A DNA stretch of 64,000 nt from Pacificoceanicola sp049803835 (GTDB lineage: Bacteria; Pseudomonadota; Alphaproteobacteria; Rhodobacterales; Rhodobacteraceae): contig NZ_JBNAGK010000002.1 of assembly GCF_049803835.1 (NCBI RefSeq), forward strand, positions 434,001 through 498,000, in the 5' to 3' direction. Below the pieces are notes generated by a model. It did no database searches. It worked only from the letters and a program-made list of their open reading frames with translations, and had not been told where the DNA came from. The position numbers and the translations under genes are program-made. Shown piece by piece: positions 49,386-58,937 of the stretch (the stretch's first letter is position 1; each line of letters opens with the position of its first letter).

Positions 49386-51218
49386 ATGCGGATACTTCCG
49401 GTTGCAACGGCCATCGTGGTCACGGGCCTGCTTTACATGGTGGTGATCGAGCGCGACACCTTCGATGCCCTTGTCTCCGGCACGGCGCCGGACGGGGATG
49501 TCGCGGACAGCCTGCCGGCCGGCGCGGCAGCTGCGGCGCCCGCGACGGAAGACGTCCCGCTGACACGCGTGATGGCCATGGTCTCGCAGGCGCGGGAAGT
49601 GGATAGCGCCGTGGTGCTGCGCGGCGAGACGGTAGCCTCCCGCCAGGTCGACGTGCGGGCCGAAACCGCAGGCAAGGTGGTGAACGAGCCGCTGCGCCGA
49701 GGCGCGAAGGTCGCCGAAGGCGAGTTGCTGTGCGAGATCGACCCGGGCACGCGCGGCACCTCCCTGCAGGAAGCGCAGGCGCGGCTGGCGGAGGCGAAGG
49801 CGCGTCTGCCCGAGGCCCGCGCCCGGCTGAGTGAGGCGCAGGCGCAGGAACCTGCGGCGCGCGCAGCAATCCTCGAAGCCGAAGCGAACGTGCCGGCAGC
49901 GGAGGCGTCCCTCGCACAGGCGAGAGCCAACGTCCCGGCTGCGGAAGCGAGCCTTCTTGAGGCCGAGGCCCGGGAACCGGAAGCCGAGGCACGTCTGGCC
50001 GAGGCAAAGGCGATGGTCCCGGCAGCGCAAGCGGCCCTGGCGCAGGCCGAGGCGAATGTTCCGGCGGCGGAAGCAGCGCTGGCTCAGGCGCTGGCCGGGC
50101 AGCCCGAGGCGGAGGCGCGGCTCAAGGAAGCGCAGGCCCGGGTGCGCGAAGCGGAAATCTCGCTCAATGCCAACTCCAAGCTGAACAAGTCCGGCTTTGC
50201 CGGGGAAATCGCGCTGGCCTCTGCACAGGCGGCCTTCGAGAGCGCCAAGGCGGGTGAGCAGGCGGCGCTGGCCGGGGTCAAGGGCGCCGAGGCGGCGATC
50301 GAGCAGGCCAGGGGCAACATCGAAGGGGCCAAGGCTCAGGTGCAGTCGGCCCGGAGCCAGATCGAGAGCGCCCGCGCGGCTGTGCTTTCGGCAGAGAGCC
50401 AGATCCAGAACGCAAAGGCCGGGGTCGAAAGCGCCCGCAGCAACATCGAAAGCGCCCGGGCGGCCGTCGAAAGCGCCAAGAGCCGCCTCGAAGGTGCCCG
50501 CGCGGCGGTGAGTTCCGCCAAGGCCGCGTTGGAAGGCGCAACGGCGGGCATCGAATCGGCCAAGGCCGGCGAGGAGAACGCGCAAAGTGGCATCCAGAGC
50601 GCGGAAGCCGCCCTCGCCACCGTGAACAAGGACATCCAGAGGCTGAGCATCCACGCCCCCTTCGCCGGAGTTCTGGAGAGCGATACGGCGGAACTGGGCA
50701 GCCTGCTGCAGACCGGCGGCACCTGTGCCACGGTGATCCAGCTCGACCCGATCAAGATCGCAGGCTACGTGCCGGAACAGGACGTCTCTCGCGTCCATCT
50801 CGGGGCCCGCGCAGGGGCGCGGCTGGTGGACGGGCGCGAAATGATGGGTGACGTCACCTTCGTCTCGCGCAGCGCCGATCCAACCACCCGCACCTTCCTC
50901 GTGGAACTGACGATTGCCAACGCCGACCTGAGCATCCGTGACGGCCAGACCGCCGAGATCGCCATCGAGGCAGACGGCGCCTCCGCGCATCTGATCCCGC
51001 AGTCCTCGCTGACACTTGACGACGAGGGAGTGCTGGGCATCCGCACGGTGGACGAGACGAACCACGTGCGCTTTGCCCCGGTCAAGCTGATCCGCGACAC
51101 CCGCGATGGCGTCTGGCTCAGCGGCCTGCCGGATAAGATCAACGTCATCACCGTCGGCCAGGAGTACGTCACAGACGGCATTCCGGTCGAAGCGGTGTTC
51201 GAGGAGGTGGTTCAATGA
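49386..51218 (+). CDS. RND efflux periplasmic adaptor with very long coiled-coil hairpin
   Basis: 610 residues from the ATG at 49386 (a TTG at 49371 is possible). A membrane anchor (3-20), the split lipoyl domain (RQVDVRAETAGKVVNEPLRRGAKVAEGELL and SIHAPFAGVLESDTAELGSLL), beta-barrel and membrane-proximal domains are in order. The coiled-coil hairpin between the lipoyl halves spans about residues 124-410, some 140 per arm, far longer than in AcrA. The first arm contains eight tandem 14-residue repeats each beginning with Pro; the second about nineteen regular heptads. It forms a tripartite pump with the permease, to which it is coupled by an ATGA overlap. Confidence 0.92.
   Translation: MRILPVATAIVVTGLLYMVVIERDTFDALVSGTAPDGDVADSLPAGAAAAAPATEDVPLTRVMAMVSQAREVDSAVVLRGETVASRQVDVRAETAGKVVNEPLRRGAKVAEGELLCEIDPGTRGTSLQEAQARLAEAKARLPEARARLSEAQAQEPAARAAILEAEANVPAAEASLAQARANVPAAEASLLEAEAREPEAEARLAEAKAMVPAAQAALAQAEANVPAAEAALAQALAGQPEAEARLKEAQARVREAEISLNANSKLNKSGFAGEIALASAQAAFESAKAGEQAALAGVKGAEAAIEQARGNIEGAKAQVQSARSQIESARAAVLSAESQIQNAKAGVESARSNIESARAAVESAKSRLEGARAAVSSAKAALEGATAGIESAKAGEENAQSGIQSAEAALATVNKDIQRLSIHAPFAGVLESDTAELGSLLQTGGTCATVIQLDPIKIAGYVPEQDVSRVHLGARAGARLVDGREMMGDVTFVSRSADPTTRTFLVELTIANADLSIRDGQTAEIAIEADGASAHLIPQSSLTLDDEGVLGIRTVDETNHVRFAPVKLIRDTRDGVWLSGLPDKINVITVGQEYVTDGIPVEAVFEEVVQ
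49809..50144 (+). repeat. Eight 42-base repeats coding the adaptor's first coiled-coil arm
   Basis: Degenerate tandem repeats of 42 bases (14 codons) with a Pro codon at the start of each: 49809, 49851, 49893 and so on. Consensus protein P-A-A-E-A-x-L-A-x-A-x-A-N-V. Examples: PAAEASLAQARANV and PAAQAALAQAEANV. Confidence 0.8.
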
Positions 51219-54200
51219 CGGGTATCATCGACTGGGCCGCGGAACGCGCCCGGATGATCATCGCCTTCATCGTTCTGTCGGTGGTCGTGGGCGGCTATGC
51301 CTACGTCAGCCTGCCGAAGGAAGGCGAACCGGACATCGAGATCCCGGCGCTCTTCGTCTCGGTCCCCTTCCCCGGCATTTCGGCGGCGGATTCGGAGACC
51401 CTGCTGATCAAGCCCATGGAGACCGAGCTTTCCGATCTCGACGGGCTCAAGAAGATGTCGGCGACAGCGGCGGAGGGCTATGCGGGCCTTGCGCTGGAGT
51501 TCGAATTCGGCTGGGACAAGACGAAGATCATCGCCGACGTGCGCGACGGCATGAACAACGCCGAGGCGAATTTCCCGGACGGGGCGGAAAAATACTCGAT
51601 CAACGAGATCAACTTCTCCGAGTTCCCGATCATCATCGTCAACCTGTCCGGCCCGGTGCCGGAGAGGACAATGAACCGCATCGCGAAGGACCTGCAGGAC
51701 AAGGTCGAGGGTCTCGACGCGGTGCTGGAGGCGGGCATCGCGGGCAACCGCGACGAGATGCTGGAGGTGCTGATCGACCCGCTCAAGCTCGAAAGTTACA
51801 ACGTGACCGCCGCCGAGCTGATCAACGTGGTGCGGTACAACAACCAGCTGATCGCCGCCGGGGAAGTCGAGACCGACCAGGGCACCTTCGCCGTCAAGAT
51901 CCCGTCCAGTTTCACCGAGGCGCAGGATGTCTACAACCTGCCGGTGAAGGTGAACGGGGACCGGGTCGTGACCTTGGGAGATCTCGCGACGATTAACCTC
52001 ACCTTCGAGGATCGCGCCGGGACCGCGCGGTTCAACGGCGAGACCACGGTGGCCCTGCAGGTGGTCAAGCGCAAGGGCTTCAACATCATCGACACCGCCG
52101 CGGAAGTGCGCCGGGTGATCGCCGAGGCCGAAGCGGACTGGCCACCGGAACTCAAGGCCGTGCTGAACGTCGGGGCATCGAACGACCAGAGCCGGCAGGT
52201 GGAGAGCATGGTCAGCCAGCTCGAAGGCTCGGTGCTGACCGCGATTGCGCTCGTCATGCTGGTGGTGCTGGCCTCGCTGGGCCTGCGCCCCTCGCTGCTC
52301 GTCGGCTTCTCGATCCCGACCTCGTTCCTGCTGTGCTTCCTGCTGCTGGCCATGATGGGCGTGACGATCTCCAACATCGTGATGTTCGGCCTGATCCTCG
52401 CCGTCGGCATGCTCGTCGACGGGGCCATCGTGGTGGTGGAATACGCCGACAAGCGCGTCGAGGAGGGCGTCGGCCCGATGCACGCCTATGTCGAGGCGGC
52501 GCACCGGATGTTCTGGCCGGTGGTCTCCTCCACCGCCACGACGCTCTGCGCCTTCCTGCCGATGCTGTTCTGGCCCGGCGTGGCGGGGCAGTTCATGGGG
52601 ATGCTCCCCGTGACGCTGATCTTCGTCCTATCCGCCTCGCTGGTAGTGGCACTGGTCTACCTGCCGGTCATGGGCGGCGTGCTGGGCCGTACCGAGCGCT
52701 GGTTCAAGACCCGCATCGCGCAGATCGCCGCCTTGCCGCTGCTCGCGCACATCGGCCTCGCGCTGATTGCGCTTGTGCCAGTGATCATCGCCGGGGCGCT
52801 GGTGCCCAAACTCTTCGCACTCATGGGCGGGCAGTTCGCCACCATGGACGGCAGCCGGATGATCGGCTCGGTCGTTCCCACCTTCCTCACCGTGTTCCTT
52901 CTGGCGCTGGCGGTGACCGTGCTTGCCGGTCTGGCGCTCGCCGGGGCGCTCAGCATCATGCTCAGCCTCGCCGCGATCCCGGCTCGCATCAAGGCCGGGG
53001 CCACCGCCGTGAAGCGCCGAATCTTCGGCACGCCGAAACCCAAGGCGATCCGCTCGGGGTATCGTCGGACGCTGTTCGGCCGCTTCATCGCGCTGTTCGC
53101 GACCAATCCGGCGGGTCCGCTGGTGATCGTGGCGACGGTCTTCGTGCTGGTGGGATCGGTCTTCATCTACTACGGCAACAACAACAACGGCGTCGATTTC
53201 TTCGTCGAAAGCGAGCCGGAGCAGGCCATCGTCTACGTCCGTGCGCGGGGCAACCTGTCGCTGGCGGAGAAGGACGCGCTGGTCAAGCGGGCCGAGGCCA
53301 TCGTCCTGCAACACCCCGGCATCAAGACCGCCTTCGCCTTCGCGGGCAACGGCGGGCTGAACAACAACACTGGTGGTGCGCAGCCGCCGAAGGACACAAT
53401 CGGGCAGATCCAGCTGGAAACCATCGCCTGGGAGGACCGCCCGGACGCGCATGAGCCGTGGTTCACCATCCCCTTCACCGGGCATGTGGTGCAGAAGGCG
53501 ATCAAGGCACCGGACTTCGACGGAGACCTGATCATCGACCAGCTGACCGCGCAGCTGGAGCAGATCCCCGGCATCAAGGTGGAAATTCTCGCGCAGGCCC
53601 GTGGCCCGGCGAGCGCCAAGCCGGTACACCTGCGCCTCAAGGGCGACAACTGGGACGACCTCTTGGCGGCAACGGAAGTGGCGAGCCAGCGGTTCAACGC
53701 GCTGCCCGGGCTGACCCAGATCGAGGACACCCGCCCCCTGCCCGGCATCGACTGGCAGGTGGACGTGGACGTGGAGAAAGCCGGACGCTTCGGGGCCGAC
53801 GTGGCGACGGTGGGCGCCATGGTCCAGCTGGTCACGCGTGGCGTGCTGCTCGACAGCTACACCCCGGAAGGGTCCGACGAGGAAATCGAGATCCGCGTGC
53901 GCCTCCCCGAAGAAGACCGGGTAATGTCGACACTCGACACGCTGAAATTGCGGACTCGCGATGGCCTTGTGCCGCTGGCCAACTTCATCACGCGCACCCC
54001 GGTAGAGAAGCTGGCGGAGATCAACCGGGTCGATCAGGAACGCTATTTCGACGTCAAGGCGGGCGTGGCCGACGGTCTCGCCAAGCTGGTCGACGATAGC
54101 GGCACGGTGCAGGCGACCGTGCGGCGGCTGGAGGATGTCGCCTCGCATGGCGGCACCGAAGTCACCGGCCCGAACGGGGCGGCACTGGAGATCGTGCGGC

Positions 54201-55213
54201 TGGCAGACGGCGTGTCCGAGGCGGACCTCCGGGCGGAGATAAAGGACCTCAGCCTCGTTCTGATCGACGCCAACGAACGCATCGCCACGCTGACCGACTG
54301 GCTCGGGACCGCTCCCCTGCCCGCGGGCGTCACCTGGGAATGGACCGGCGACCAGGAGGACCAGGCGGAGAGCCAGGCCTTCCTCGGCCAGGCCTTCGGG
54401 GCGGCGCTGTTCATGATGTTCATCATCCTGCTGGCGCAGTTCAACAGCTTCTACAACTCGGTTCTGGTTCTGTTGGCGGTGGTGCTGTCCACCACTGGCG
54501 TGCTGATCGGAATGCTGGTCATGGGGCAATACTTCTCGGTGATCATGACCGGCACCGGCATCGTGGCGCTGGCCGGGATCGTGGTGAACAACAACATCGT
54601 GCTGATCGACACCTATCAGGAATATTCGCGCTACATGCCCGCGACGGAGGCGATCGTCCGTACTGCGGAGGACCGCATCCGCCCGGTGCTGCTGACCACC
54701 ATCACCACCATGGCGGGCCTCGCGCCGATGATGTTCGGCCTGTCGGTCGACTTCTTCGGCGGCGGCTATTCCATCGACAGCCCGACGGCGCTGTGGTGGA
54801 AGAACCTCGCCACGGCGGTCGTCTTCGGCCTCGGCATCGCGACGGTGCTGACGCTTGTCTTCACCCCGTCGATGCTGGCCTTGCGGATCTGGGCGACCAC
54901 CTATGCCATGTGGTTCGCCCGCCTGCTGGCGCGACTCTCGCTCGGCAAGACCAGCCGTGCGGCGCGGAACTGGGCGCTGATGCGCGAGGCGAAGCGGCGC
55001 AAGGCTCCGGAAATCATCTGGACCGAGGAAGAAACCCCCGCTCCGGAGGCGCGTCAGAAGACGGCATACGGAAGGCGGCGGACTCGGAGCGGTTGCGCGC
55101 CGGCTGCGCCGGAGCGACCGGCGCGCGCCCGTGCCGGGCGCGCGGCTCGTCCCGTGACGACCCGCGAGGCGCGTGCCTGCGTTGCAGCGGCATCGGGGGC
55201 GGTGCCGGCTTGA
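51215..55213 (+). CDS. RND efflux permease
   Basis: 1332 residues, longer than the usual 1030-1050. Twelve membrane segments in two halves: the first helix MIIAFIVLSVVVGGYAYVSLP, then IALVMLVVLASLGLRPSLLVGFSIPTS, GLILAVGMLVDGAIVVVEYADKR, and in the second half GIVVNNNIVLIDTYQEYSR and ITTMAGLAPMMFGL. It resembles AcrB/HAE-1-like permeases of the alphaproteobacterial branch with extra loops (for example 510-600). The last 50 or so residues (about 1280-1332) are low-complexity, Arg/Ala-rich, and encoded by palindromic GC-rich DNA, apparently intergenic sequence read through. Proton-driven export through a TolC-like channel encoded elsewhere. Confidence 0.92.
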   Translation: MTGIIDWAAERARMIIAFIVLSVVVGGYAYVSLPKEGEPDIEIPALFVSVPFPGISAADSETLLIKPMETELSDLDGLKKMSATAAEGYAGLALEFEFGWDKTKIIADVRDGMNNAEANFPDGAEKYSINEINFSEFPIIIVNLSGPVPERTMNRIAKDLQDKVEGLDAVLEAGIAGNRDEMLEVLIDPLKLESYNVTAAELINVVRYNNQLIAAGEVETDQGTFAVKIPSSFTEAQDVYNLPVKVNGDRVVTLGDLATINLTFEDRAGTARFNGETTVALQVVKRKGFNIIDTAAEVRRVIAEAEADWPPELKAVLNVGASNDQSRQVESMVSQLEGSVLTAIALVMLVVLASLGLRPSLLVGFSIPTSFLLCFLLLAMMGVTISNIVMFGLILAVGMLVDGAIVVVEYADKRVEEGVGPMHAYVEAAHRMFWPVVSSTATTLCAFLPMLFWPGVAGQFMGMLPVTLIFVLSASLVVALVYLPVMGGVLGRTERWFKTRIAQIAALPLLAHIGLALIALVPVIIAGALVPKLFALMGGQFATMDGSRMIGSVVPTFLTVFLLALAVTVLAGLALAGALSIMLSLAAIPARIKAGATAVKRRIFGTPKPKAIRSGYRRTLFGRFIALFATNPAGPLVIVATVFVLVGSVFIYYGNNNNGVDFFVESEPEQAIVYVRARGNLSLAEKDALVKRAEAIVLQHPGIKTAFAFAGNGGLNNNTGGAQPPKDTIGQIQLETIAWEDRPDAHEPWFTIPFTGHVVQKAIKAPDFDGDLIIDQLTAQLEQIPGIKVEILAQARGPASAKPVHLRLKGDNWDDLLAATEVASQRFNALPGLTQIEDTRPLPGIDWQVDVDVEKAGRFGADVATVGAMVQLVTRGVLLDSYTPEGSDEEIEIRVRLPEEDRVMSTLDTLKLRTRDGLVPLANFITRTPVEKLAEINRVDQERYFDVKAGVADGLAKLVDDSGTVQATVRRLEDVASHGGTEVTGPNGAALEIVRLADGVSEADLRAEIKDLSLVLIDANERIATLTDWLGTAPLPAGVTWEWTGDQEDQAESQAFLGQAFGAALFMMFIILLAQFNSFYNSVLVLLAVVLSTTGVLIGMLVMGQYFSVIMTGTGIVALAGIVVNNNIVLIDTYQEYSRYMPATEAIVRTAEDRIRPVLLTTITTMAGLAPMMFGLSVDFFGGGYSIDSPTALWWKNLATAVVFGLGIATVLTLVFTPSMLALRIWATTYAMWFARLLARLSLGKTSRAARNWALMREAKRRKAPEIIWTEEETPAPEARQKTAYGRRRTRSGCAPAAPERPARARAGRAARPVTTREARACVAAASGAVPA
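55095..55126. repeat. GC palindrome inside the permease 3' end
   Basis: GCGCGCCGG (55095-55103) and CCGGCGCGC (55118-55126) are perfect inverted repeats, followed by CGTGCCGGGCGCGCGG. The composition is like the dispersed intergenic palindromes and unlike the permease gene proper. Confidence 0.55.
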
Positions 55214-55220
55214 CGTGGGT

Positions 55221-55370
55221 TCAGGGGTGTCCGGACTTCGCGCGGCGGCAGCGCTCCGAGCAGTAGCGCACCTCCGCCCAAACCTTCGCCCACTTCCGGC
55301 GCCAGGTGAACGGACGCCCGCAGGTGGCGCAGGGTTTCGACGGCAGGTCAGATTTGCGGCGGTGTTTCAT
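55221..55370 (-). CDS. DUF2256 zinc-binding small protein
   Basis: 49 residues, read from 55370 down to the TGA at 55221-55223. The sequence KHRRKSDLPSKPCATCGRPF, followed by TWRRKWAKVWAEVRYCSERC, is the DUF2256 signature with Cys14, Cys17, Cys37 and Cys41 as a probable zinc site. Function unknown; in other genomes it lies near photolyase-related genes. The ribosome binding site is weak. Convergent with the permease, only seven bases between the stops. Confidence 0.88.
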   Translation of the reverse strand: MKHRRKSDLPSKPCATCGRPFTWRRKWAKVWAEVRYCSERCRRAKSGHP

Positions 55371-55453
55371 GGCGGGCAAGATGGCCCGTTACGGCGCCGG
55401 GACAAGGCCAGCGGGCCGCTGCCCCGGCAATGCCCCGGTGGCCGCCTTGGGCG

Positions 55454-55648
55454 TCAGTCGGCCTCGACAGTTCCCACGCCGGGCTGCACCTGCACTTCTG
55501 CCCCCTCGGGTGCATCGCCCGAAATGACGACCCAGCCGAACCAGCCGAGGAAGAGGGCCGCAGCGACGGCGAGGGAGAGCTTGATACCGGCAAGGGCCGG
55601 TCTGTGGCGCGTTTCCTGCGTTTTCACATTGGTGTCGGGTGCGGACAT
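55454..55648 (-). CDS. Small single-span membrane protein
   Basis: 64 residues from the ATG at 55648 after AAAGGAG. One membrane helix (IKLSLAVAAALFLGWFGWVVI) and an acidic C-terminal tail (DAPEGAEVQVQPGVGTVEAD) predicted outside the cytoplasm. No family recognised. The strong ribosome binding site and membrane helix support it as a real gene. Divergent from pepN. Confidence 0.65.
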   Translation of the reverse strand: MSAPDTNVKTQETRHRPALAGIKLSLAVAAALFLGWFGWVVISGDAPEGAEVQVQPGVGTVEAD

Positions 55649-55755
55649 GGGCGCTCCTTTCGATGTGACATGCCTTTCCCGCTCCGGCATTGCAGCGGGG
55701 GTCTTGGGGGCCTAACACTTGGGAAAAGCGAATGTTCCACACGGAAAGGCCCGCC

Positions 55756-58323
55756 ATGAAAGACGCCAGCCCAAGCGCCCCGGCTCCGCAGACCATCTAT
55801 CTCAAGGATTACACCCCTTTCGGCTGGACCGTGGAGGATGTGCACCTGACCTTCCGTCTTGCGCCGCATGCCACCCGGGTGATCGCGCGTATCCATTTCG
55901 CCCCGAACCCCGCCGCGCCACAGCAGGACTTCTTCCTGCATGGCGAGGAGCTGACGCTGATCCGGGCGGCGGTGAACGGCGAGGCGGTGTCGCCGGAGCT
56001 GGTTCCCGGCGGCCTCAAATGCACCGTGCCGTTCGCGCCCTTCCTGTGGGAAGCGGAGGTGGAGATCGACCCGGCGAACAACACGGCGCTCGAGGGGCTC
56101 TACATGTCCTCCGGCATGTATTGCACGCAATGCGAAGCGGAGGGCTTCCGCAAGATCACCTACTACCCGGACCGCCCGGACGTGATGTCGGTGTTCACCG
56201 TGCGCGTCGAATCCGAGATGCCGGTGATGCTCTCGAATGGCAACCCTGGTGCATCCGGGGACAGCTTTGCCGAATGGCACGACCCGTGGCCCAAGCCCGC
56301 CTACCTGTTCGCGCTGGTGGCGGGCGATCTGCGCAATCACCCGGACAGCTTCACCACGAAGAGCGGCGCGAAAGTCGACCTCAACATCTGGGTGCGCCCC
56401 GGGGACGAGGGCAAGTGCGCCTTCGGAATGGAGGCGCTCAAGGCGTCGATGAAATGGGACGAGGACGTCTACGGCCGCGAATACGATTTGGACGTCTTCA
56501 ACATCGTCGCGGTGGACGATTTCAACATGGGCGCGATGGAGAACAAGGGGCTGAACATCTTCAACTCTTCCTGCGTCCTCGCCTCGCCCGAGACCTCCAC
56601 CGACGACAACTTCGAGCGCATCGAGGCGATCATCGCACATGAGTATTTCCACAACTGGACCGGCAACCGCATCACCTGCCGCGACTGGTTCCAGCTCTGC
56701 CTGAAGGAGGGGCTGACGGTCTACCGCGACAGCCAGTTCACCGCCGACATGCGCGGCGCGGCGGTCAAACGGATCAACGACGTGCGGGATCTGCGCGCCC
56801 GGCAGTTTCCCGAGGACCAGGGGCCGCTGTCGCACCCGGTCCGGCCGGAGAGTTTCCAGGAAATCAACAACTTCTACACTGCCACGGTCTACGAGAAGGG
56901 GGCAGAGGTCATCGGCATGCTCAAGCGGCTGGTGGGCGATGAGGCCTATGCAAAAGCGCTCGATCTCTATTTCGATCGCCACGATGGCGACGCGGCCACC
57001 ATCGAGGATTGGCTGAAGGTCTTCGAGGACACCACGGGCCGCGACCTCACGCAGTTCAAGCGCTGGTATTCGCAGTCCGGCACGCCGCGCCTGTCGGTGA
57101 GCGAGGATTGGAAGGACGGCACCTTTACCCTCACCTTCGAGCAGCACACGCCCCCGACTCCCGGTCAGGACGAAAAGCTGCCGCAGGTGCTGCCCATCGC
57201 CGTCGGTCTGCTCTCCCCCAACGGCGACGAAGTGCAGGCGACGACCGTGCTCGAAATGACAGAGGCGCGGCAGGCGTTCAGCTTCGACGGGCTGTCCGCC
57301 CGGCCCCGGGCCTCCGTGCTGCGGGCGTTCTCCGCGCCGGTGGTGCTGCACCAGGCCCTGAGCCGCGAGGACCGCGCCTTCCTGCTCGCCCATGACACGG
57401 ACCCTTTCAACCGCTGGGAGGCCGGCAACGAACTGGCCCGCGATTGCCTGCTGGCGATGATCGCGGAGGGCGCGACGCCGGACACGCTGTGGCTCGACGG
57501 GCTGGAGACGTTGCTGCGGGACACTGCGCTCGACCCGGATTTCCGGGCCTGCATGCTTGGCCTGCCGGGACAGTCGGAACTGGCGCAACAGTTGCACGAA
57601 CGCGGCCATACGCCCGATCCGGATGCCATCTACGACGCGCTGCAGACGCTGCAGCAATTCCGCGCCGAACGCTGGTCGGATCTCCTGCCGAAACTGGCTG
57701 CGGAGGCCAGGGTCGATGCGCCCTATGCGCCGAACGCCGAGCAGACCGGCAAACGGGCGCTCGGCACTGCTGTCCTGCACCTGCTCAGCCGGACGGACGG
57801 CGGCGCGGCGGCCCAGGCGCAGTTCGACGGCGCGGACAACATGACGCTGCAGCTAGCGTCGCTGGCCTGCCTGATCCGCGCGGGCAAGGCGGAGCCTGCG
57901 GTGCAGGCGTTCTACGAGCAATGGCAGAACGACCGGCTGGTCATGGACAAGTGGTTCGGCCTGCAGGTCAGCATGGCCGAGCCCGGCCGTGCGGTGACCG
58001 TTGCCGAGGCGCTGACCGCCCACGTCAAGTTCGACTGGAAGAACCCCAACCGCTTCCGGGCCGTCTTTGGCGCTCTGATCGGCAACCACGCTGGCTTCCA
58101 CCGGGCGGACGGGTCGGGCTATGCCCTGCTCGCCGACTGGCTGATCCGGCTCGACGACAAGAACCCGCAGACCACCGCCCGCATGTGCAGCGCCTTCCAG
58201 ACCTGGACGCGCTATGACGACGGGCGGCGGGCACAGGCGAAGACCGCGATGGAGCGCATCATGGCCAAGCCGAACCTCAGCCGCGACGTGAACGAAATGG
58301 TCTCGCGCATCCTTGCCGGGTGA
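55756..58323 (+). CDS. pepN: Aminopeptidase N
   Basis: 855 residues from the ATG at 55756 (GGAAAGG six bases before); an ATG eight codons upstream is possible. M1 metallopeptidase: GAMEN (259-263) binds the substrate N-terminus, HEYFH (295-299) with the downstream Glu in LKEGL binds zinc, and the C-terminal DUF3458 domains (about 450-855) are of the Proteobacterial PepN type. Releases N-terminal residues from peptides in the cytoplasm. Confidence 0.97.
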   Translation: MKDASPSAPAPQTIYLKDYTPFGWTVEDVHLTFRLAPHATRVIARIHFAPNPAAPQQDFFLHGEELTLIRAAVNGEAVSPELVPGGLKCTVPFAPFLWEAEVEIDPANNTALEGLYMSSGMYCTQCEAEGFRKITYYPDRPDVMSVFTVRVESEMPVMLSNGNPGASGDSFAEWHDPWPKPAYLFALVAGDLRNHPDSFTTKSGAKVDLNIWVRPGDEGKCAFGMEALKASMKWDEDVYGREYDLDVFNIVAVDDFNMGAMENKGLNIFNSSCVLASPETSTDDNFERIEAIIAHEYFHNWTGNRITCRDWFQLCLKEGLTVYRDSQFTADMRGAAVKRINDVRDLRARQFPEDQGPLSHPVRPESFQEINNFYTATVYEKGAEVIGMLKRLVGDEAYAKALDLYFDRHDGDAATIEDWLKVFEDTTGRDLTQFKRWYSQSGTPRLSVSEDWKDGTFTLTFEQHTPPTPGQDEKLPQVLPIAVGLLSPNGDEVQATTVLEMTEARQAFSFDGLSARPRASVLRAFSAPVVLHQALSREDRAFLLAHDTDPFNRWEAGNELARDCLLAMIAEGATPDTLWLDGLETLLRDTALDPDFRACMLGLPGQSELAQQLHERGHTPDPDAIYDALQTLQQFRAERWSDLLPKLAAEARVDAPYAPNAEQTGKRALGTAVLHLLSRTDGGAAAQAQFDGADNMTLQLASLACLIRAGKAEPAVQAFYEQWQNDRLVMDKWFGLQVSMAEPGRAVTVAEALTAHVKFDWKNPNRFRAVFGALIGNHAGFHRADGSGYALLADWLIRLDDKNPQTTARMCSAFQTWTRYDDGRRAQAKTAMERIMAKPNLSRDVNEMVSRILAG

Positions 58324-58375
58324 CGCCAATCAGCGCTAGGCTCGGGCAAGATCGTTTCGAATCAGGAGTTTGCCC

Positions 58376-58906
58376 GTGCCTTTTGTCATCGCCGTCCTTG
58401 GCATCCTTGCCGGTGTCTACTTCTTCGTCATCCGCGCCCGCAATGCCCACCACATGGCCACCGAGGTGCTCGACGCGGCCAATGACGTGCGCCTCGCCGC
58501 GCGGCGGTTCGGCTTCCGGCGGCGGACGAATGTGCATCCGGCGGACAGCATCGAGGACCCGACCGTCGCGCTGGCGGCGCTCGGGTCGGCCTTTGCCGAA
58601 CTCGATGACCTGCCGTCGAAGGAGCAGCGCGAGGCCCTGGTGGTGGCCATTGCACGGCAGGGCCGGGTGAGCAGCAACGAAGCGGCGGAAATGCTGGTGC
58701 TCGGGCGCTGGATCATGACCGAATGCGGCAGTCCGGAGCAGGCGGTGCCCCGGCTGGCGAAGCGATTGGTCAAGCTGCAGGGCCAGGAGGGGTTCCAGTC
58801 CTTGCTGGAGATCGTTCAGGCGGTGGCGAAAGCCGGGTCCGGAGCCCTGAGCGGCAAGCAGAAAGAGGCTCTGGACGACATCCGGCGCATCTATAGGATC
58901 AGGTGA
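58376..58906 (+). CDS. TerB-like membrane-anchored protein
   Basis: 176 residues with a GTG start at 58376, eight bases after AGGAG. An N-terminal membrane helix (PFVIAVLGILAGVYFFVI) precedes a helical domain; LPSKEQREALVVAIARQGRVSSNEAAEMLVLGRWIMTEC resembles the TerB/DjlA-N type fold. Function unknown. It follows pepN after 52 bases. Confidence 0.6.
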   Translation: MPFVIAVLGILAGVYFFVIRARNAHHMATEVLDAANDVRLAARRFGFRRRTNVHPADSIEDPTVALAALGSAFAELDDLPSKEQREALVVAIARQGRVSSNEAAEMLVLGRWIMTECGSPEQAVPRLAKRLVKLQGQEGFQSLLEIVQAVAKAGSGALSGKQKEALDDIRRIYRIR

Positions 58907-58937
58907 TCAGCACGCAGACCCCGGGGACCGTCCAACC

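Noticed and set aside
52628..54529. 633-residue minus-strand frame
   Set aside because: Antisense shadow of the RND permease; no domain and no ribosome binding site.
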